Origin: Podocnemis expansa
Taxonomy: Eukaryota; Chordata; Testudines; Podocnemididae
Assembly (NCBI GenBank): GCA_007922195.1
Contig: ML682067.1
Coordinates: forward strand, 10,408,525 to 10,472,524
DNA length: 64,000 bases
Direction: 5' to 3'
Shown here piece by piece: positions 34,496 through 46,289 of the stretch. How positions within the stretch are numbered: position 1 is the first letter of the stretch; each line of letters begins with the position of its first letter. The notes below the pieces were generated by a model, which was not told the DNA's origin, made no database searches, and was given only the letters and a program-made list of their open reading frames with translations. Position numbers and translations under genes: made by a program.

Positions 34496-34735
34496 CGGGG
34501 GGTGGGGTCAGGCTGAGAAGGAGAGACACATGGGGTCAGGCTGGAGAAGGGGAGAGACATGCAGTGTCAGGCTGAGAATGGGGAGAGATGCAAGTCGGGC
34601 TGAGAAGGGGGGAGATGTGGGGTTGGGCTGAGACAGGAGAAATTGCCGGATCAGGTTGGGCTGGAGAAGGGGGAGATATGTGGTGGTGGGCTGAGAATGG
34701 GGAAAGATTCTGGATCAGTTCAGGGGAAGGTGGCC
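34495..34735. repeat. Minisatellite of ~30-bp units
   Basis: Units of the form 'ggggtcaggctgagaagg' plus 'ggagagacatg' occur about eight times with drift. It sits directly against the end of the PLE repeat at 34495. Confidence 0.8.
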
Positions 34736-35095
34736 TGGGGTATAGTCCTAGGATGCAGTCCTGCGGGTCTGGGGCTATGACATGGGGAGTTTGGATTTGT
34801 TGCATACAGCTGGGAAGGCTCCCAACTGTGTTGTGCCTTCTCTCTAGCCCACATTCCATGTTTCATACAGCTAGGAGTCCAATTAAGTCGCTTAAGCAAA
34901 CTCCTGGGCTACAGTGGCATAAGTCAACTTAATAAAGTCTACTGAACTGCTGAGTCGACTTTTCAAGTGAGAGTTATTAAGTTGACTTAAGCAAACACTT
35001 AAGTCAACTTAATACCCTCTCATTGTGGCCAGGGCTTTGTTTAAGTCACCTTAAGGAACTTTAAGTCAACTTAAACCTGTAATGTAGACATACCC

Positions 35096-35954
35096 AGTGA
35101 TCCTACCCCTTTCCTCCAATCCCCATTGGTATTCAGACAGCTTGGAGGAGGAAGACATTTGATTCAAATGAAGAGCAGACAAAAGGTGGAGCAGTGAGGA
35201 GGGTAAGGAATAGATTGGAATCAGACGTGTGGGAAGACTTGGACTGGAGGCAAGAGAGAAATTGTGACTGGGAACTGGGGGTGAGGGAAGGCAGGCTGTG
35301 ATAGGTAGGGTAGGGAGACTGAAAGTTAATGACTGAGACTGTGAAACAATGGGGAGCATATGGAGGAGGAGGGAGGAAAGAGATATCTGTTATGTAGGGT
35401 CCTTATATCCAAAAAGATGTTAGAAACAGACACAGGAACAGGAGCCCAAAAGTGTGTGGCTTTATTAGGAAAGAACTAAGATGACTGGCTTTACCTACTT
35501 CAAATACCATAGCAACCCACCATCTATTACTATAGCAACCTACTATCTATTACTAAGGCAACCCGACATACTGCAATATCTGACAAGGAGATGGCATCTG
35601 GGGAGAGAACTACAACAGGCTAAGCAAAGATAAGGAGCTAGAGGGGGGATGTGCAAGGAGGTAGAAACGGGGACTGGTTTAGAAAACTGGGAACTGTAGG
35701 ATGGGACAGATAGCTCAGACATAGAGTCAGGAGTGGTGAACTGTGACTCATTGCACAAGGACACTGGGTGGAGGAGAGACTGGACACCAAGCTCAGAAGG
35801 GAAGACTAAGACTGACTAGGCAAAAAGGATGGGACTGGGATGAGAAGTCTGAGGGAGTGAAGACCAGGCCTGGGAAGGCCAGGAGAATGGGAGGGAAAAG
35901 AGGGAGGCATGAGGAAGAGACAGGACTGGGATGGGAGAAGTTTGGAGCTAAGAA
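35096..35954. other. Purine-rich non-coding sequence
   Basis: Contains 'tatagcaacccaccatct' and 'tatagcaacctactatct' as a short tandem near 35510-35565, and GGGACTGGGATGAG-like runs near 35800-35945. No gene recognised. Confidence 0.4.
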
Positions 35955-36373
35955 GGTATATCTACACTAGCAGCTTAAGTCTACTTAAGCAACTCCCTGG
36001 CCACATTTGAAGTTCATTAAGTTGACTTAAACACTTACTTAAGTCAACTTCATAACTCCTGCCCTTAAAATCGACATTAAGGGTTAAGTCGACTTTATAA
36101 AGTTCACTTAGCACAACGTGCCCATTACAGTCGGCTTAATAAAGTTGACTTAGTGCAGTAGAGCTTTTTAAGTCAACTTTATAAAGTCAACTTAAGCCAG
36201 GGGACACATTTAAAGTTGACTTTATTAAGTCAATTTTAAATGCGTCCCCTGGCTTAAGTTGACTTTATAAAGCCAACTTAAATAAACTAGGCCTCACTGT
36301 TGACTTAATAAAGTCAAATTTAAGTAGACTTTATTAAGTCGACTTAACTGAGCCCTGTAGTGTAGACATAGCC
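35955..36373. mobile_element. GTCGAC-palindrome fold-back TIR element, 419 bp
   Basis: The ends are GGTATATCTACACTAG and, inverted, GGCTATGTCTACACTAC. No clean 3-bp duplication was found. The 39-bp arms 36177-36215 and 36234-36272 pair with two or three mismatches. Both arms carry the same subfamily variant in the 'ggggacrcattt' segment. Confidence 0.8.
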
Positions 36374-36767
36374 TAGGGCAGTAAACCCAAGCTTGAGGGA
36401 AAACAGCAGATAAGTCTGTGTCCAAAGCACACACCTCTCCAAAGCTTGGAATGGAACCCAAGATGCCCAAGTCTCATCATTCCTCTACTGCCAGCAAATA
36501 CCCGTGAAATTCACTTGCAAATTATGTGTCTCATTCCCCTCTGACACACACTCACACTAAGGACAACAAACTAATGTGATTGGCTACTCCATTAGCTCAA
36601 GTAAAAGAGGTCTGCATGAGGATCTATAGCTTCAATCCAAGTTTCATGACCCCTGTAGGTGTCAATGATGCCACATGATGAAATTTCTGCATTTTCAGTT
36701 TGCTTTTTAAAAGCCAATGTAATTACACACAAAAATCTAGGTTAAGAGAATGTTATTAAGGTTGAAA

Positions 36768-36917
36768 TTTTCAGAGGGGTAGCTGTGTTAGTCTGTGTAC
36801 AGGAAGACCAATGAGAGTCCTGTGGCACCTTAAAGACTAATGGATTTCTTCAGGCATAAGCTTTTGTGGGCTCCGACCTGCTTCATCAGATACATGAACT
36901 CACAGTTGAGAAGTATA
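36768..36917 (+). mobile_element. Short PLE-derived element with 15-bp duplication
   Basis: Flanked by TTATTAAGGTTGAAA (36753-36767) and TTATTAAGGTTAAAA (36918-36932), one mismatch in 15. The interior runs 'ggtagctgtgttagtctgtg', 'gagtcctgtggcacctt', 'gcataagcttttgtgggctc' and 'cttcatcagatacatgaac'. It carries a single arm rather than an inverted pair. Confidence 0.8.
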
Positions 36918-36989
36918 TTATTAAGGTTAAAAGTCAAGCACTCAAAATAGACGGAATACCAGAGCTAATGTTGTCTATGATGCCTTTAA

Positions 36990-37016
36990 CCCCCCCCCCC
37001 CCACACACACACACTG
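36990..37016. repeat. Poly-C and (CA)n tract
   Basis: A run of cytosines is followed by CA dinucleotides. Confidence 0.95.
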
Positions 37017-38084
37017 TGTGTATATGTATTATGATACCATTTTTACTTTCATAGTCACATACTATTTTTAACACAGACCTTCTTCCTCATTCAGTGCACT
37101 TGGTAAACCAGTTCTGGGGATGAATCAAGATTGTGTAGTGAAGGAGAGTGCTGTCTATATGATCCCAGTGTCTGACATAAGTATGTAGGTGTGTTGCAAC
37201 TGAGACATAGAATTGCTGAAAAAGAAAAGAGGTTCTCATGGTTAAGTAGTTGACTGCTGCCCTGGAGAACTGTGTTCTATCCATGTCTCTGCCACACAGT
37301 TCTGATGTAATTCTGGTGCAAGTCACTCCAACACTTTTCACAGATAATCGATAGCTGTATGTTCCTCGTTTTCTGGATGTCCATCTTGAGATCCTGGATT
37401 CTGATCTGTAAAAGTGCTGAGCACTCACAGATGGTAAAGGGCATTGTGCTTGAATATCCTGTCACGTCAGGGTGGTGCAGAAGTTCAGTGAAATTTAGGA
37501 TAAATGTAAGAAACATCAAGTTTCTTTATGGAACCAGACAGTTGAAATAACAGGAGCCACCACCCAAAATACAAACACAAGTCAAGACCTAAAAAAACCC
37601 CTAAGGCCCAAGGCATTTCCTTGGAGATTGATAAAGAAAACCCAGGGGTGTGGGGGGAATTTTGATTGGTGGAGCTGTGTGTGTCTCTGTGTGTGAGAGA
37701 GAAACAGAAAAAAAAAAAAATCCCCACAAGCAGGACACAGAACAAGAGCAAAGAAGCCCAGACACTGCTAGAGGAACACCAGCATGAGTCAAAAATACTG
37801 GCTGAAAAAGCATTGGAACAGTATGCAAGGAAACTATCTTCTAGTGTTTGATTCCTGTTGTTTTCAGGGAAACTGGACTTTGAACACTCTTTGTAAATAA
37901 ACAAGAGTCTGCATCAGAGAAATACCTGACTCTATCACCGATTCCTCCATCTAACAAAACCAACTGGCTGGCCTTGAAAACTGGCTAAAATTGGGTAAAA
38001 AGAGATAACAATATAAAGTGCTATGTAGTCTAAAAAATTATGTCTTAGGTACCCCAAATTGGGCATCAAAAATAGTGGATACTT
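37017..38084. other. Non-coding sequence, possible LTR-like end near 37860-37975
   Basis: 'ctttgtaaataaacaagag' and 'ctctatcaccgattcctcc' near 37885-37950 resemble a polyadenylation signal and U5 of an LTR, but no partner or coding relic was seen. A short (TG)n patch lies near 37675. Confidence 0.3.
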
Positions 38085-38225
38085 TTGATCTTAATTTCCC
38101 TATTTCTCATCCCCCAACACGTAAAATGTGGGTAATAATAGCTCCTCACATCACAAGGGTTTTGTGAAGATAAATTCATGAATGTCTGTGAAGCACTGAA
38201 GTAGTATTGTGATGAGGACTGTGGA
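38085..38225 (-). repeat. MIR-like SINE fragment
   Basis: The plus strand reads 'cgtaaaatgtgggtaataat', 'agctcctcacatcac', 'agggttttgtgaagataaat' and 'gtctgtgaagcactgaag'. This is the familiar antisense appearance of a MIR element. Confidence 0.75.
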
Positions 38226-39359
38226 AAAAGACATGAGGAAATTAATAATTCTGTATTCAGAACAGGATTTGAGTTGTGTATAGTATATAAGGCCTGGGGT
38301 CAGACACTGAACAATGAGGATAAAACAAACTATTAAATGGCTGCTCCTTAATCAAGCACTGTCCGTTCAGCACATTGAAATAAGCAGGGGCCCAGTGAAA
38401 AAATAATGCACGATCATGATTACTGAAGATTGTTTCATAATTAAGCCCCTACTTGAATTGAAGGATGATTATCCAAAAATTGCAGTTAAGTTGGTTTTGG
38501 CTGTTCTTCGAAATACTTTTTTCATGTGTAATTATATTTATGTTTATTTAAATGATCAAGATCATTTCTGAGGTTAGTCTTGTTTGTAAAATGTTCTTCA
38601 TTATCTTATCCTCTGTATTTGGAACTCTGTCTAGGTATGCAAATCTTTGCAGCCTAACCTTGATGAATAGTAGGAGTTTGTATAACTAAGATTAGTTCAG
38701 TAATTGTTTGAGCCAGATACCAGAAACATCCCTGGGGTATTTAACATTTACTTGGAAGACATGGTCCACAATTTAAGATCAGGACAAAGTAACTTCTTGG
38801 AGTCAAGAGGACATTCTGATGATCTTGCCTTGGAAGTAGCTAGCTAGACATCAGCAACAAGCAACTGATACCAAAGGGAATTGCTTGAAGACGGAATTTT
38901 GTAGAAACAAAGCCAAGTGGTAATAGAAGTGTTTCTGTGACTTCAGACACAACCTTCCATTTCCCTTAACACTGGCTGCCTGAGAAGATCACTTTGCTGT
39001 TGCTGTTATCTTCTGTTTTGCAACCCCTTCTAATGTATGTAGTGTTCTGTAAATTGCCTTATTTGTTGCTGTTCATGTAACATTTTCTTTGGCTGCCGAG
39101 TTCTGAAAATGGAATTAAATTTAATTTCTAATCTTGATGTGGACTGTGCATTGTAGCCAACCAGGAAAGAACATGAGAGAGAATCTAAAAGAAATGAGCC
39201 ATCCAAAAAGGATTATAAGATTATATTCTTAAATCCATTACCAGATAGGTTTAAGAATAAATTTGTCTTTTCTCAGTTAACAACTACAGTCACTAGAATA
39301 TATCATCTGGACACATATTTGCACCGTTTAATTCTTCACCATACCTGGCACAGGAAATA
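38226..39359. other. Non-coding sequence upstream of the PLE relic
   Basis: No coding homology recognised. Older, illegible parts of the PLE may lie near 39270-39359. Confidence 0.4.
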
Positions 39360-39869
39360 GTGCTTTCTTTGCTCAAAGAACTTGTATATGTGAGTGCTAG
39401 GGGATCAGAGATGGCTTTGTTGACAAATCCATCAACTGGCACAGATACAGACATTGTCAACATGCAAGGCACTGACTACAGCCGTTTGAAGTGGAAATCT
39501 ATCAGCTCCAGGAAACAACTTGCACATGTCAAAACAAACATCTTCTTTTCCAAATGCAAACAACTGGACATCATACCTAAGAGACTGAAGGTCATCATGT
39601 GCCAACAATGCCTCTCAGCCTTATACTTTGGACAAACTGGGGCATCTTTGTGAAAAAGAATAAATGGACACAAATCTGATATCAGAAATGGTGACATTCA
39701 GAAACCAATAGGTCATTTCAATCTCCTTGGCCAGTCTGTGATGGATTTACCTGTAGCTATCCTTAAACAGTTTTATTCTAGGTTAAGGCTTCAAAGAGAG
39801 ACTTCAGAGTTAGAATTAATATGCAAATTTGATACCATCTACTTTGGTCTGAATAGAAAGATTTCTTGA
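39360..39869 (+). pseudogene. Penelope-like element, C-terminal GIY-YIG endonuclease region
   Basis: A single frame reads across 39360-39866 with one internal TGA at 39651-39653, then stops at 39867-39869. Legible landmarks in order are 'KCKQLDIIPKRLKV', 'CLSALYFGQTGASL', the stop, 'KRINGHKSDI', 'KPIGHFNLLGQS' and 'ELELICKFDTIYFGLN'. This is the order of PLE endonuclease tails: a YxGxTG motif, (R/K)xNGHxSDI, PxxxHFNLxGxS, and a terminal LIxxFDTxxxGLN. The TGA occupies the position where family members carry Arg, so a CGA-to-TGA CpG transition is the simple explanation. The upstream reverse transcriptase is not legible. The canonical PLE 3' end follows at 40040. The relic is dead. It is a transposon, not a host gene. 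Confidence 0.75.
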
Positions 39870-40039
39870 CTTTCTCATTATAAACAGTGATTGTCACCTC
39901 TCTCAGCCTCCGTATCTATTGTTCCACTCAGTTTGAATCAATACAACCTGTTTGATTGTTGAAGTGCTCTGACCTGATCCTGATTACACTTACTTCACTG
40001 TATTTATCCCTCCTTCCTATACTTTTTTCCATTTTCAAG

Positions 40040-40138
40040 GGTCTGATGAAGTGGGATCTCTTCCACAAAAGGTCACGTGGCAAATAAGTCTTTTAGTCTT
40101 TAAAAGTGCCACAAGATTCATTGTTTGTTTTAGAGATG
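40040..40138 (+). repeat. PLE 3' untranslated end
   Basis: 'ggtctgatgaagtgggatct', 'aaataagtcttttagtcttt' and 'aaaagtgccacaagattc' follow the coding relic directly. This ties the many short GATGAAGTGGG/TTAGTCTTTAA repeats in the window to a Penelope-like parent. Confidence 0.75.
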
Positions 40139-40668
40139 ACTTTCTGTTACTTTCCCCTCCTTCCACCACCCACCCAATCCTGTGACCATTTAGGAGCCAT
40201 TTCAGTCTTTGATGTTACTTAGAACTGGCCTCCTAGCTGCTCTTAGTTATGCTTGTATACAATGGCCCATTGGGGTTGTTACACTGGGAAACTGATAGAT
40301 CACAGAATGTACTAGCCACACTGCATCTTGTTTTTGGCATGCTCTCTCTGCTGGTGGAGTGGAAGGGAGTGACACAGAGTCAGCTATACTTATTTTACAC
40401 CTATTAAGGATTGCCTGCAGTGACTCTTCACTGAGCTACTTTGAATATTTTACCCTAGAAATCAACACAATGAGCTGAAACCAGTTCTGCCGCTATTTCA
40501 GCTATTGGTGAGTCTCTTTTACCAGACGTGACAGAACTACAGATTTCACATCCAAGAGTCCACCAGCTCTGCCAGGATGGAATTCTCACAGACCAAACAT
40601 GCACTTACAGGATCAAAAAAATTAAGTTCTTCCATGTGGATACCCACTGGACTGCAAGAGGTCTTACA

Positions 40669-41118
40669 GAGTATGTCTACACTATGAGCTTGAGTCAATT
40701 TAAAGAGGCTTAAGTTGACTTAAGCAAAAGCCCTGGCCACATTTGGAGTTCATTTAGTCAACTTAAGGGCTTCCTTAAGTCAATTTAATAACTCCTGCCC
40801 TTAAAGTCATCTTTAATGGTTAACTCAACTTTATTAAATTGACTTATCACAATCTGGCCATTAAAGCTGACTTAGTGCAGTGGGGCCATTTAAGTTGACT
40901 TTATAAAGTCAACTTAAGTGAGGCGACCCACTTAAAGTCAACTTTATTAAGTTGACTTTAAATGGGTCCCCTGGCTCAAGTTGACTTTAGAAAGTTGACC
41001 TAATGCAATGTGGCTTCACTAAGTTGACTTAATAAGGTCTACTTTAAGTCAACTTTAGATAGACTTTATTAAGTTGACTTGATAAAGTTGAATTAGCTTT
41101 TGTAGTGTAGACATAGCC
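40669..41118. mobile_element. GTCGAC-palindrome fold-back TIR element, 450 bp
   Basis: The ends are GAGTATGTCTACACTATG and, inverted, GGCTATGTCTACACTAC. The flanking triplets are ACA and ATA. Inside, 'ctttataaagtcaac' to 'ggcgacccacttaaag' pairs with 'ctttaaatgggtcccct' to 'gttgactttagaaag'. Most TCGA cores have decayed to TCAA or TTGA. Confidence 0.75.
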
Positions 41119-41341
41119 ATAAAGTGCTTCAATGGCTGCCAGAGTTACACTGAGGAAATGTCAGCGATATACTACATGGAAAGTGCACCATGCTCCACCA
41201 CTAGAATCAGGGTTTTGGAGAGGGCTTTGAGATATGCCACTTCCTCAATTTAAACTGTAATCTGAACTTACTTAGCACTATTTATATTATTTCAAAGACA
41301 GAGACAGTGTGCTATTGTTCCCATAGCTCACTAATTAACGT

Positions 41342-41717
41342 GGGTATATCTACACTGGAGGCTTAAGCCAATTTAACCAGGCTTAAATCGATTTAAGCAA
41401 CTCCAGGGGCACATCTGGAGTTCATTAAGTTGACTTAAGCACTTAAGTTGACTTAATAACTCTCACCCTTGAAGTCGACTTTAAGGGTTAAGTTGGCTTT
41501 ATTAAGTCAACTTAATAAAATGTGGCCATTAAAGTCAACTTAGGGCAGGAGAGCCATTTAAGTGAACTTTGTAAAGCTGACTTAAACCAGGGGACCCATT
41601 TAAAGTTGACTTCATTAAGTCAACTTTAAATGGATCCCCTGGCTTAAGTCAACTTTACAAAGTTGACTTAAACAAATGGAGACTCTCTAACCTGAGCCCA
41701 CTAGTGCAGACATAGTC
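41342..41717. mobile_element. GTCGAC-palindrome fold-back TIR element, 376 bp
   Basis: The ends are GGGTATATCTACACTGG and, inverted, GACTATGTCTGCACTAG. The flanking triplets are CGT and TGT. It carries the same conserved hairpin as 40669-41118, with 'ccaggggacccatttaaag' pairing with 'ctttaaatggatcccctgg'. It lies 223 bp from the previous element in the same orientation. Confidence 0.75.
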
Positions 41718-42555
41718 TGTTAGACTCCCTCAAGGTGCTAGGGACTCAAGCAATGTTGTAGTTGTGCTGAAAGTGTAATCTATTTAGCTGAGAAGATGGA
41801 CAATAGGTTAATTATTTTGAGGTCAGTTGATACATTAAAAGGTTCCAGACTCACTGCAGTCAGATACTGAAACCATTAAAAGGCTGTGTACTTGTACAGG
41901 AGTGTGACCATAGCCGCTTCACTATACCAGTGGGAAAAACAGATTCACATTGTGTCAAGCGTGTTCGTCCTTAGTCTAGCTGTTGGAACTGCTAAGTGTT
42001 ATGCTGGGGAATCCATTCTCTGTAATAAGTATTACAAGACAGTCAGGCAAACATATTGAGCTACTAGGAAAATCAGAAACTAAAATCCTTTTAGCTTCTG
42101 ACCTGTGAGAACCTCCAGTTGTATTGTCCACAAATAGATGACTCCAAAAGCAATGTAACTGAGTAATTAAACTTTAGTTTGAAGCCAAAAAATACTAAAA
42201 CTAACACATCAAATTGCTGTGTAACACTGAGAGAAAATAATTTCCCTATCTCTGTACAGTGCAGGAATGATCTATTAATGGCCACAATAAAGTCCAACAG
42301 ATGCTAAAATACCTAATACACTCATTATCCCAAGATACTATGCACATTCCTTTTGTTATGCAAAAGAATGCAGCAGCTTTATTGTACATTACAGCAACTC
42401 AAAGGCAATAAAAATAAGCAAGTCTTTCACTTAAAGTTCTATGTAATAATCATCAAACTTTCAAAGGAAGTATAAACTGACATTTAATAAGCTTTGCAGA
42501 AATTAAGCACTCATCCTCAGAACACAATGTGTATCTTACACTACTAAGTTCCAAA

Positions 42556-42790
42556 GAGGCAACCATGTTACTCGACTTCAGCAAAACAAACAAGGAGTCC
42601 TACGGCACTTAAGGACTAACAAATTTATTTGTTGCACGAGCTGTTGTGGGAGAAAATCCTACTTTGTCAGACGCTTCAAAGCATCTGAGGAAGAGGGATT
42701 TTCTCCCATGAAAGCTCATGCAATAAATAAATTTGTTAGTCTTTAAGTGCCAGAGGGCTCCATATTTGTTTTATCTTATCCTGGTATTAC
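42556..42790. repeat. PLE-derived inverted pair
   Basis: The left arm 'gcaaaacaaacaaggagtcc' to 'gggagaaaatcctactttgt' pairs with 'gggattttctcccatgaaag' to 'tagtctttaagtgccagagg', around 'cttcaaagcatctgagg'. The pair gives a near-continuous hairpin of roughly 80 bp per arm. Confidence 0.8.
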
Positions 42791-43599
42791 TCTATACAAT
42801 CAGGCTAATAACAAACTAGTTGCCTTGAACTCTCCTATTTATTGTAGTCAATATTATTGCTAAGTGTACCTGCATGCCCAAATATTATCCCTTTAGTCAG
42901 TGACTCCTGCAAAATCCAGCACTCTATAGAACTATATTAAAAATAGGAATATACATAGAATTACCTTACAGTAATATTAAGTGCACATTTATCTGACAAA
43001 GGCAAGCTAGTACTTTCATTCTGTTTTAATTCATACAGCTGTTCTGAGCTATATCAAGATTCTACAACTTAAAAACAGTTAATTAATTAAAAACCCCATC
43101 ACCCTAAGATGAGAAATTGTGTAACTGGTTTCAGTCTATACAAGATTTTCTTGGTCAAATGGCATATTTTTGAATTTTGCTGTAGCTAGTCAAAATGCTC
43201 TTAGCCTCTAAACTACTGTCATGCTAACATGTGCCACAGCAACAAAAAACAAGATAACAAAGGAATTATCATACATACATCACATAACAATGAAGTCTAT
43301 GTGACAGTGACTATAGCAGATGCATAATCACTACAAGGACTCTGCTTTGTATTACATCTAAAATTAGGGCTTTGAGAAGACAGAAAAAAAAATACAAATA
43401 ATGTCAGCCTTTTCTTCCCCTGGTATTTTGCTTTTCTGTGAATTTCGGCAGTAATGCTGGTTTGAACAGTATGTGAACAATGTTATGTCCCCCTTTGCAT
43501 GCAATTATGTGAAGCAAACACTAGATCTGTACAAATGGCACCAGTACAACAGATAAGAGATAAAAGGGTACGACTGTGACCAATAGTAAACCAGCTGAG
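42791..43599. other. Non-coding sequence
   Basis: AT-rich, no exon or element boundary recognised. Confidence 0.4.
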
Positions 43600-44345
43600 C
43601 TTATTATTATTTGTTATTATTACATATTTTATATTACAGTAGTACCTAGAGGCCCCTATTCGGACTGAGGACCTATTATGCTAAATGCTGCATATAGTAA
43701 GAGTCAGTCCCTTGTTGAAGAGCTTACAGGCTAAACAGACAAGACATATGTGTGTTCACACAGCACTCTTATTTCAAAACAACAGAGGTTGTTTCGAAAT
43801 AAGAAACGCCATGTTCACACGACATACCGTTGATTCGAAACAACAGGTTCCGTTGTTTCGAAACAACTTAAACCCCATTTGGTGACGAAACAGCATTGTT
43901 TCAAAACGATTGTTTCGAAACAATCCCATCTGAACATGTTATTTCGAAACAACGGTGACTCGTTTCGAAATAACTGTTGTCCGAACATGCTATTTCGCTT
44001 TGAGTTTTTTCCCTTAATTCGAATTAACATTTTCTTAATTCAAATTAATTTATTTCGAAATAACGCCTTATTTCAATACAAGTTGTTTCAAAACAACTTG
44101 TATCGAAATAACCCCCTGTGTGTGAACATAGCCATAGAAGGGTGGGAGAAAGGAAGTGTTATTCATCTTTAACAGATGTGGAACTCAGACATGTAGATTA
44201 AGGGCTAAATGCTCAGCTGATGTAAATTGGCATGGCTCCATAAAGCTCAGGGGGCATATACTATCTGACCAAACCAAGGTTATGGCTCTAAATAATTTCT
44301 TCAGGGTTATAGCGGCTGTCTGATGGAGCCGTGAATTGAACCTTT
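43600..44345 (+). repeat. MIR-like SINE split by a TTCGAA element
   Basis: The left part (43600-43748) reads 'attacagtagtacctagagg', 'agtcagtcccttgttgaag' and 'agcttacaggctaaacagac'. The right part (44134-44345) continues 'atagaagggtgggag' and degrades toward 'tgaattgaacctttatcatc'. The two halves join in register once the 385-bp insertion is removed. Confidence 0.65.
43749..44133. mobile_element. TTCGAA-palindrome TIR element, 385 bp, left tip eroded
   Basis: The right end 'gtgtgaacatagcc' is intact. The left end starts 'tgtgtgttcacacagc', lacking the first few bases. The triplet ATA flanks both sides (43746-43748, 44134-44136). The interior contains GTTTCGAAAC and ATTTCGAAAT palindromes, many with intact CpG, suggesting a younger copy. 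Confidence 0.75.
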
Positions 44346-45704
44346 ATCATCTGAGCTTCAGTTCTGTACTTTAAACACAAGCATGAGAGAACATCTTAGA
44401 GACACATTCAGAAGGTTTCCTAGAATTTCCTACAGGCACTTAGGGGATAGAAAATATTCCACACTACCCTGACAAAACATGTGCTGTTATGGCAAATTCC
44501 CAGCATTTTGTGTGTGTTTTTTTTCCCTCACCTTCACAGAGATACCATGAGCCCACCACCATCACTTTTTGTTCTTTGGATTTTGCTCTGAATATTTCAC
44601 ACAGCTCAAATTGCAAAATTAAATTCATCCCCAAACAAGCATTTCAATGCAGATTCCACTCATAATAAAAGCAATGGGTTTTATTTGAATTCATTTCCAA
44701 ATACACAACTGATTCTTAATATAAAAAAAAGGAAAGCCAGAAGACTAGAATTTTCAACATGAAAGGCACAGCTCTGCTTTATTTCATGGCAAAACCTGCA
44801 GAGCAAGGATTATGAATGGGAAGCTGGAGAAAGGAAATCCTGAGCTACATATAGAAACAAGAGGCCTGGAAATCTATTACTCCCATGCTTTCTGGCCGTG
44901 GCAGTGAACTAACCTGAGCTACTTTGATAATATCTAAGTATGAATGAGAAACTGAGGGGCTGCTCCAGAAGATGAGCTAAAATGTCTGACACTTCTTAGC
45001 GCAACCCTCCACAGATACTTTATTGCTCTTTTGTCGTCGCCAGGGTCCCAGAAAATATCAGTGTAGGCGAGATGATGGCATGAGGATGTGCACTGGTTGT
45101 TCCGAGCTCTCTCTCTCCCCTTCCGCCCCTCCATCATTCTCCCCTCACTCCCCATGAGCAAGCAATATTTTTCATCCCATGGGAACCTGAAATCCACTGG
45201 GGGAATCATTGCTGGGGGCTGTTCTGACCCACTTAGTGCATCTAGCTGGGTGAGGGACAGGAAAGTGTCTGTTCCACTGACTTCAGCTATAGGCGGAGTT
45301 ACAGTAAGGCTTACAGGAAACATCCATGGAAGTGTTAAGGAAGTGCCTCTGTGGAGAGGTAAGCAAGGAGTGGAAGGAGAACTTAAAGGTACACAGCTCT
45401 GCTACTTCACAGGGTTCCATACCATGAAACTAGGCAGGGCTGGGACTTGGCCCAGATGGAAAGAAAACTATGAATGGAAATGAACAAAGATGCTTTAGGA
45501 CTGAGAAATATAATACAGCTGCAAGCAGAAAATTAGCCACAGAGATGGCAGACACAGAAAAGATGGCACCTGCATGACAAGCCAGAAGGGTCCATGCCTG
45601 AACCAGCAGCAGGTAGTGTACTTATATCACCAGTGACCTGGGAAGCATTTCTAATATTTTTTTAAAATTGTGTTTATGAATGAGTTTGAATCTGCTAAGA
45701 TCCA
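44346..45704. other. Non-coding sequence, relatively repeat-poor
   Basis: Overlapping frames at 44934-45323 (minus) and 45088-45483 (plus) exceed 120 codons but show no family resemblance or splice structure. Confidence 0.4.
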
Positions 45705-45820
45705 AAGGGGCAGCTGTGTTAGTCTAGTTCAGCAAAACAAACAAACAGGGAGTCCTGTGGCAGTTAAAGACTTAAACTTATTTATTGGATGAGCTCTCAT
45801 GGGAAAAAAGTCCCGCTTTT
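45705..45820 (-). repeat. PLE 3'-end-derived fragment
   Basis: 'ggcagctgtgttagtctag', 'ttcagcaaaacaaacaaac' and 'gggagtcctgtggcagttaa' followed by 'gatgagctctcatggg'. Reverse orientation of the PLE 3' end. Confidence 0.7.
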
Positions 45821-46099
45821 TTCAAAGTGAGATTTGAATCTGCTGTTATCCATGAATTATAAATCAGACTATAAGGTGAGATGAATTGGTACGACCTAGT
45901 CATTTCAGCTTTGCTTTCATTTCTGTGAAAGAGGAGAGCCCTACAAAGGGATCTTGAGAGAAAGAAAACCTGGAATTCTATTGTTTTTAGCAAAGATTCC
46001 TTACAAGGCTGTGGGCTACCCTTTTCTATCCTATTTCTTCCTGCTCTTGCTTTATTCAGAGGTTCTGTACGCCATGGAGAGAGACACTGTGCTATAAGG

Positions 46100-46289
46100 C
46101 AGTGGTTTTCATACTACGGGTTAGAACCCAGAACTCGGTCACAGACCCTCAGGTATTGGGTTGCAGCACCCCTTGCTGCCACTGCCAAAAGACTGGCATG
46201 CATTGTTGAAAGATGTAATTGTTGGGTCATGGACATAAATGATATTTTTCAAGTGGATCCTGAGGAAAAAAAACGTTGGAAAACCATTG
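46100..46289. mobile_element. Probable hAT element, 190 bp
   Basis: The ends are CAGTGGTTTTCATAC and, inverted, CAATGGTTTTCCAAC, typical of hAT. The flanking octamers CTATAAGG and AAAAAAGG match at five of eight positions, so the duplication is eroded. Confidence 0.65.

Larger units (their letters stand above)
34332..35095. mobile_element. Composite region bounded by TATGTCTACACT-type ends
   Basis: Left 'cctatgtctacactccc' and inverted right 'gggtatgtctacattacag' could be one element carrying later insertions. Inside are a PLE 3' end (34375-34495), a minisatellite (34495-34735), and GTCGAC-type palindromes (34870-35095). No duplication was found, so the two ends may belong to different elements. 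Confidence 0.4.

Noticed and set aside
45088..45483. 131-codon plus-strand frame in a repeat-poor region
   Set aside because: No recognisable domain, no splice context, and an overlapping frame of similar length on the other strand.
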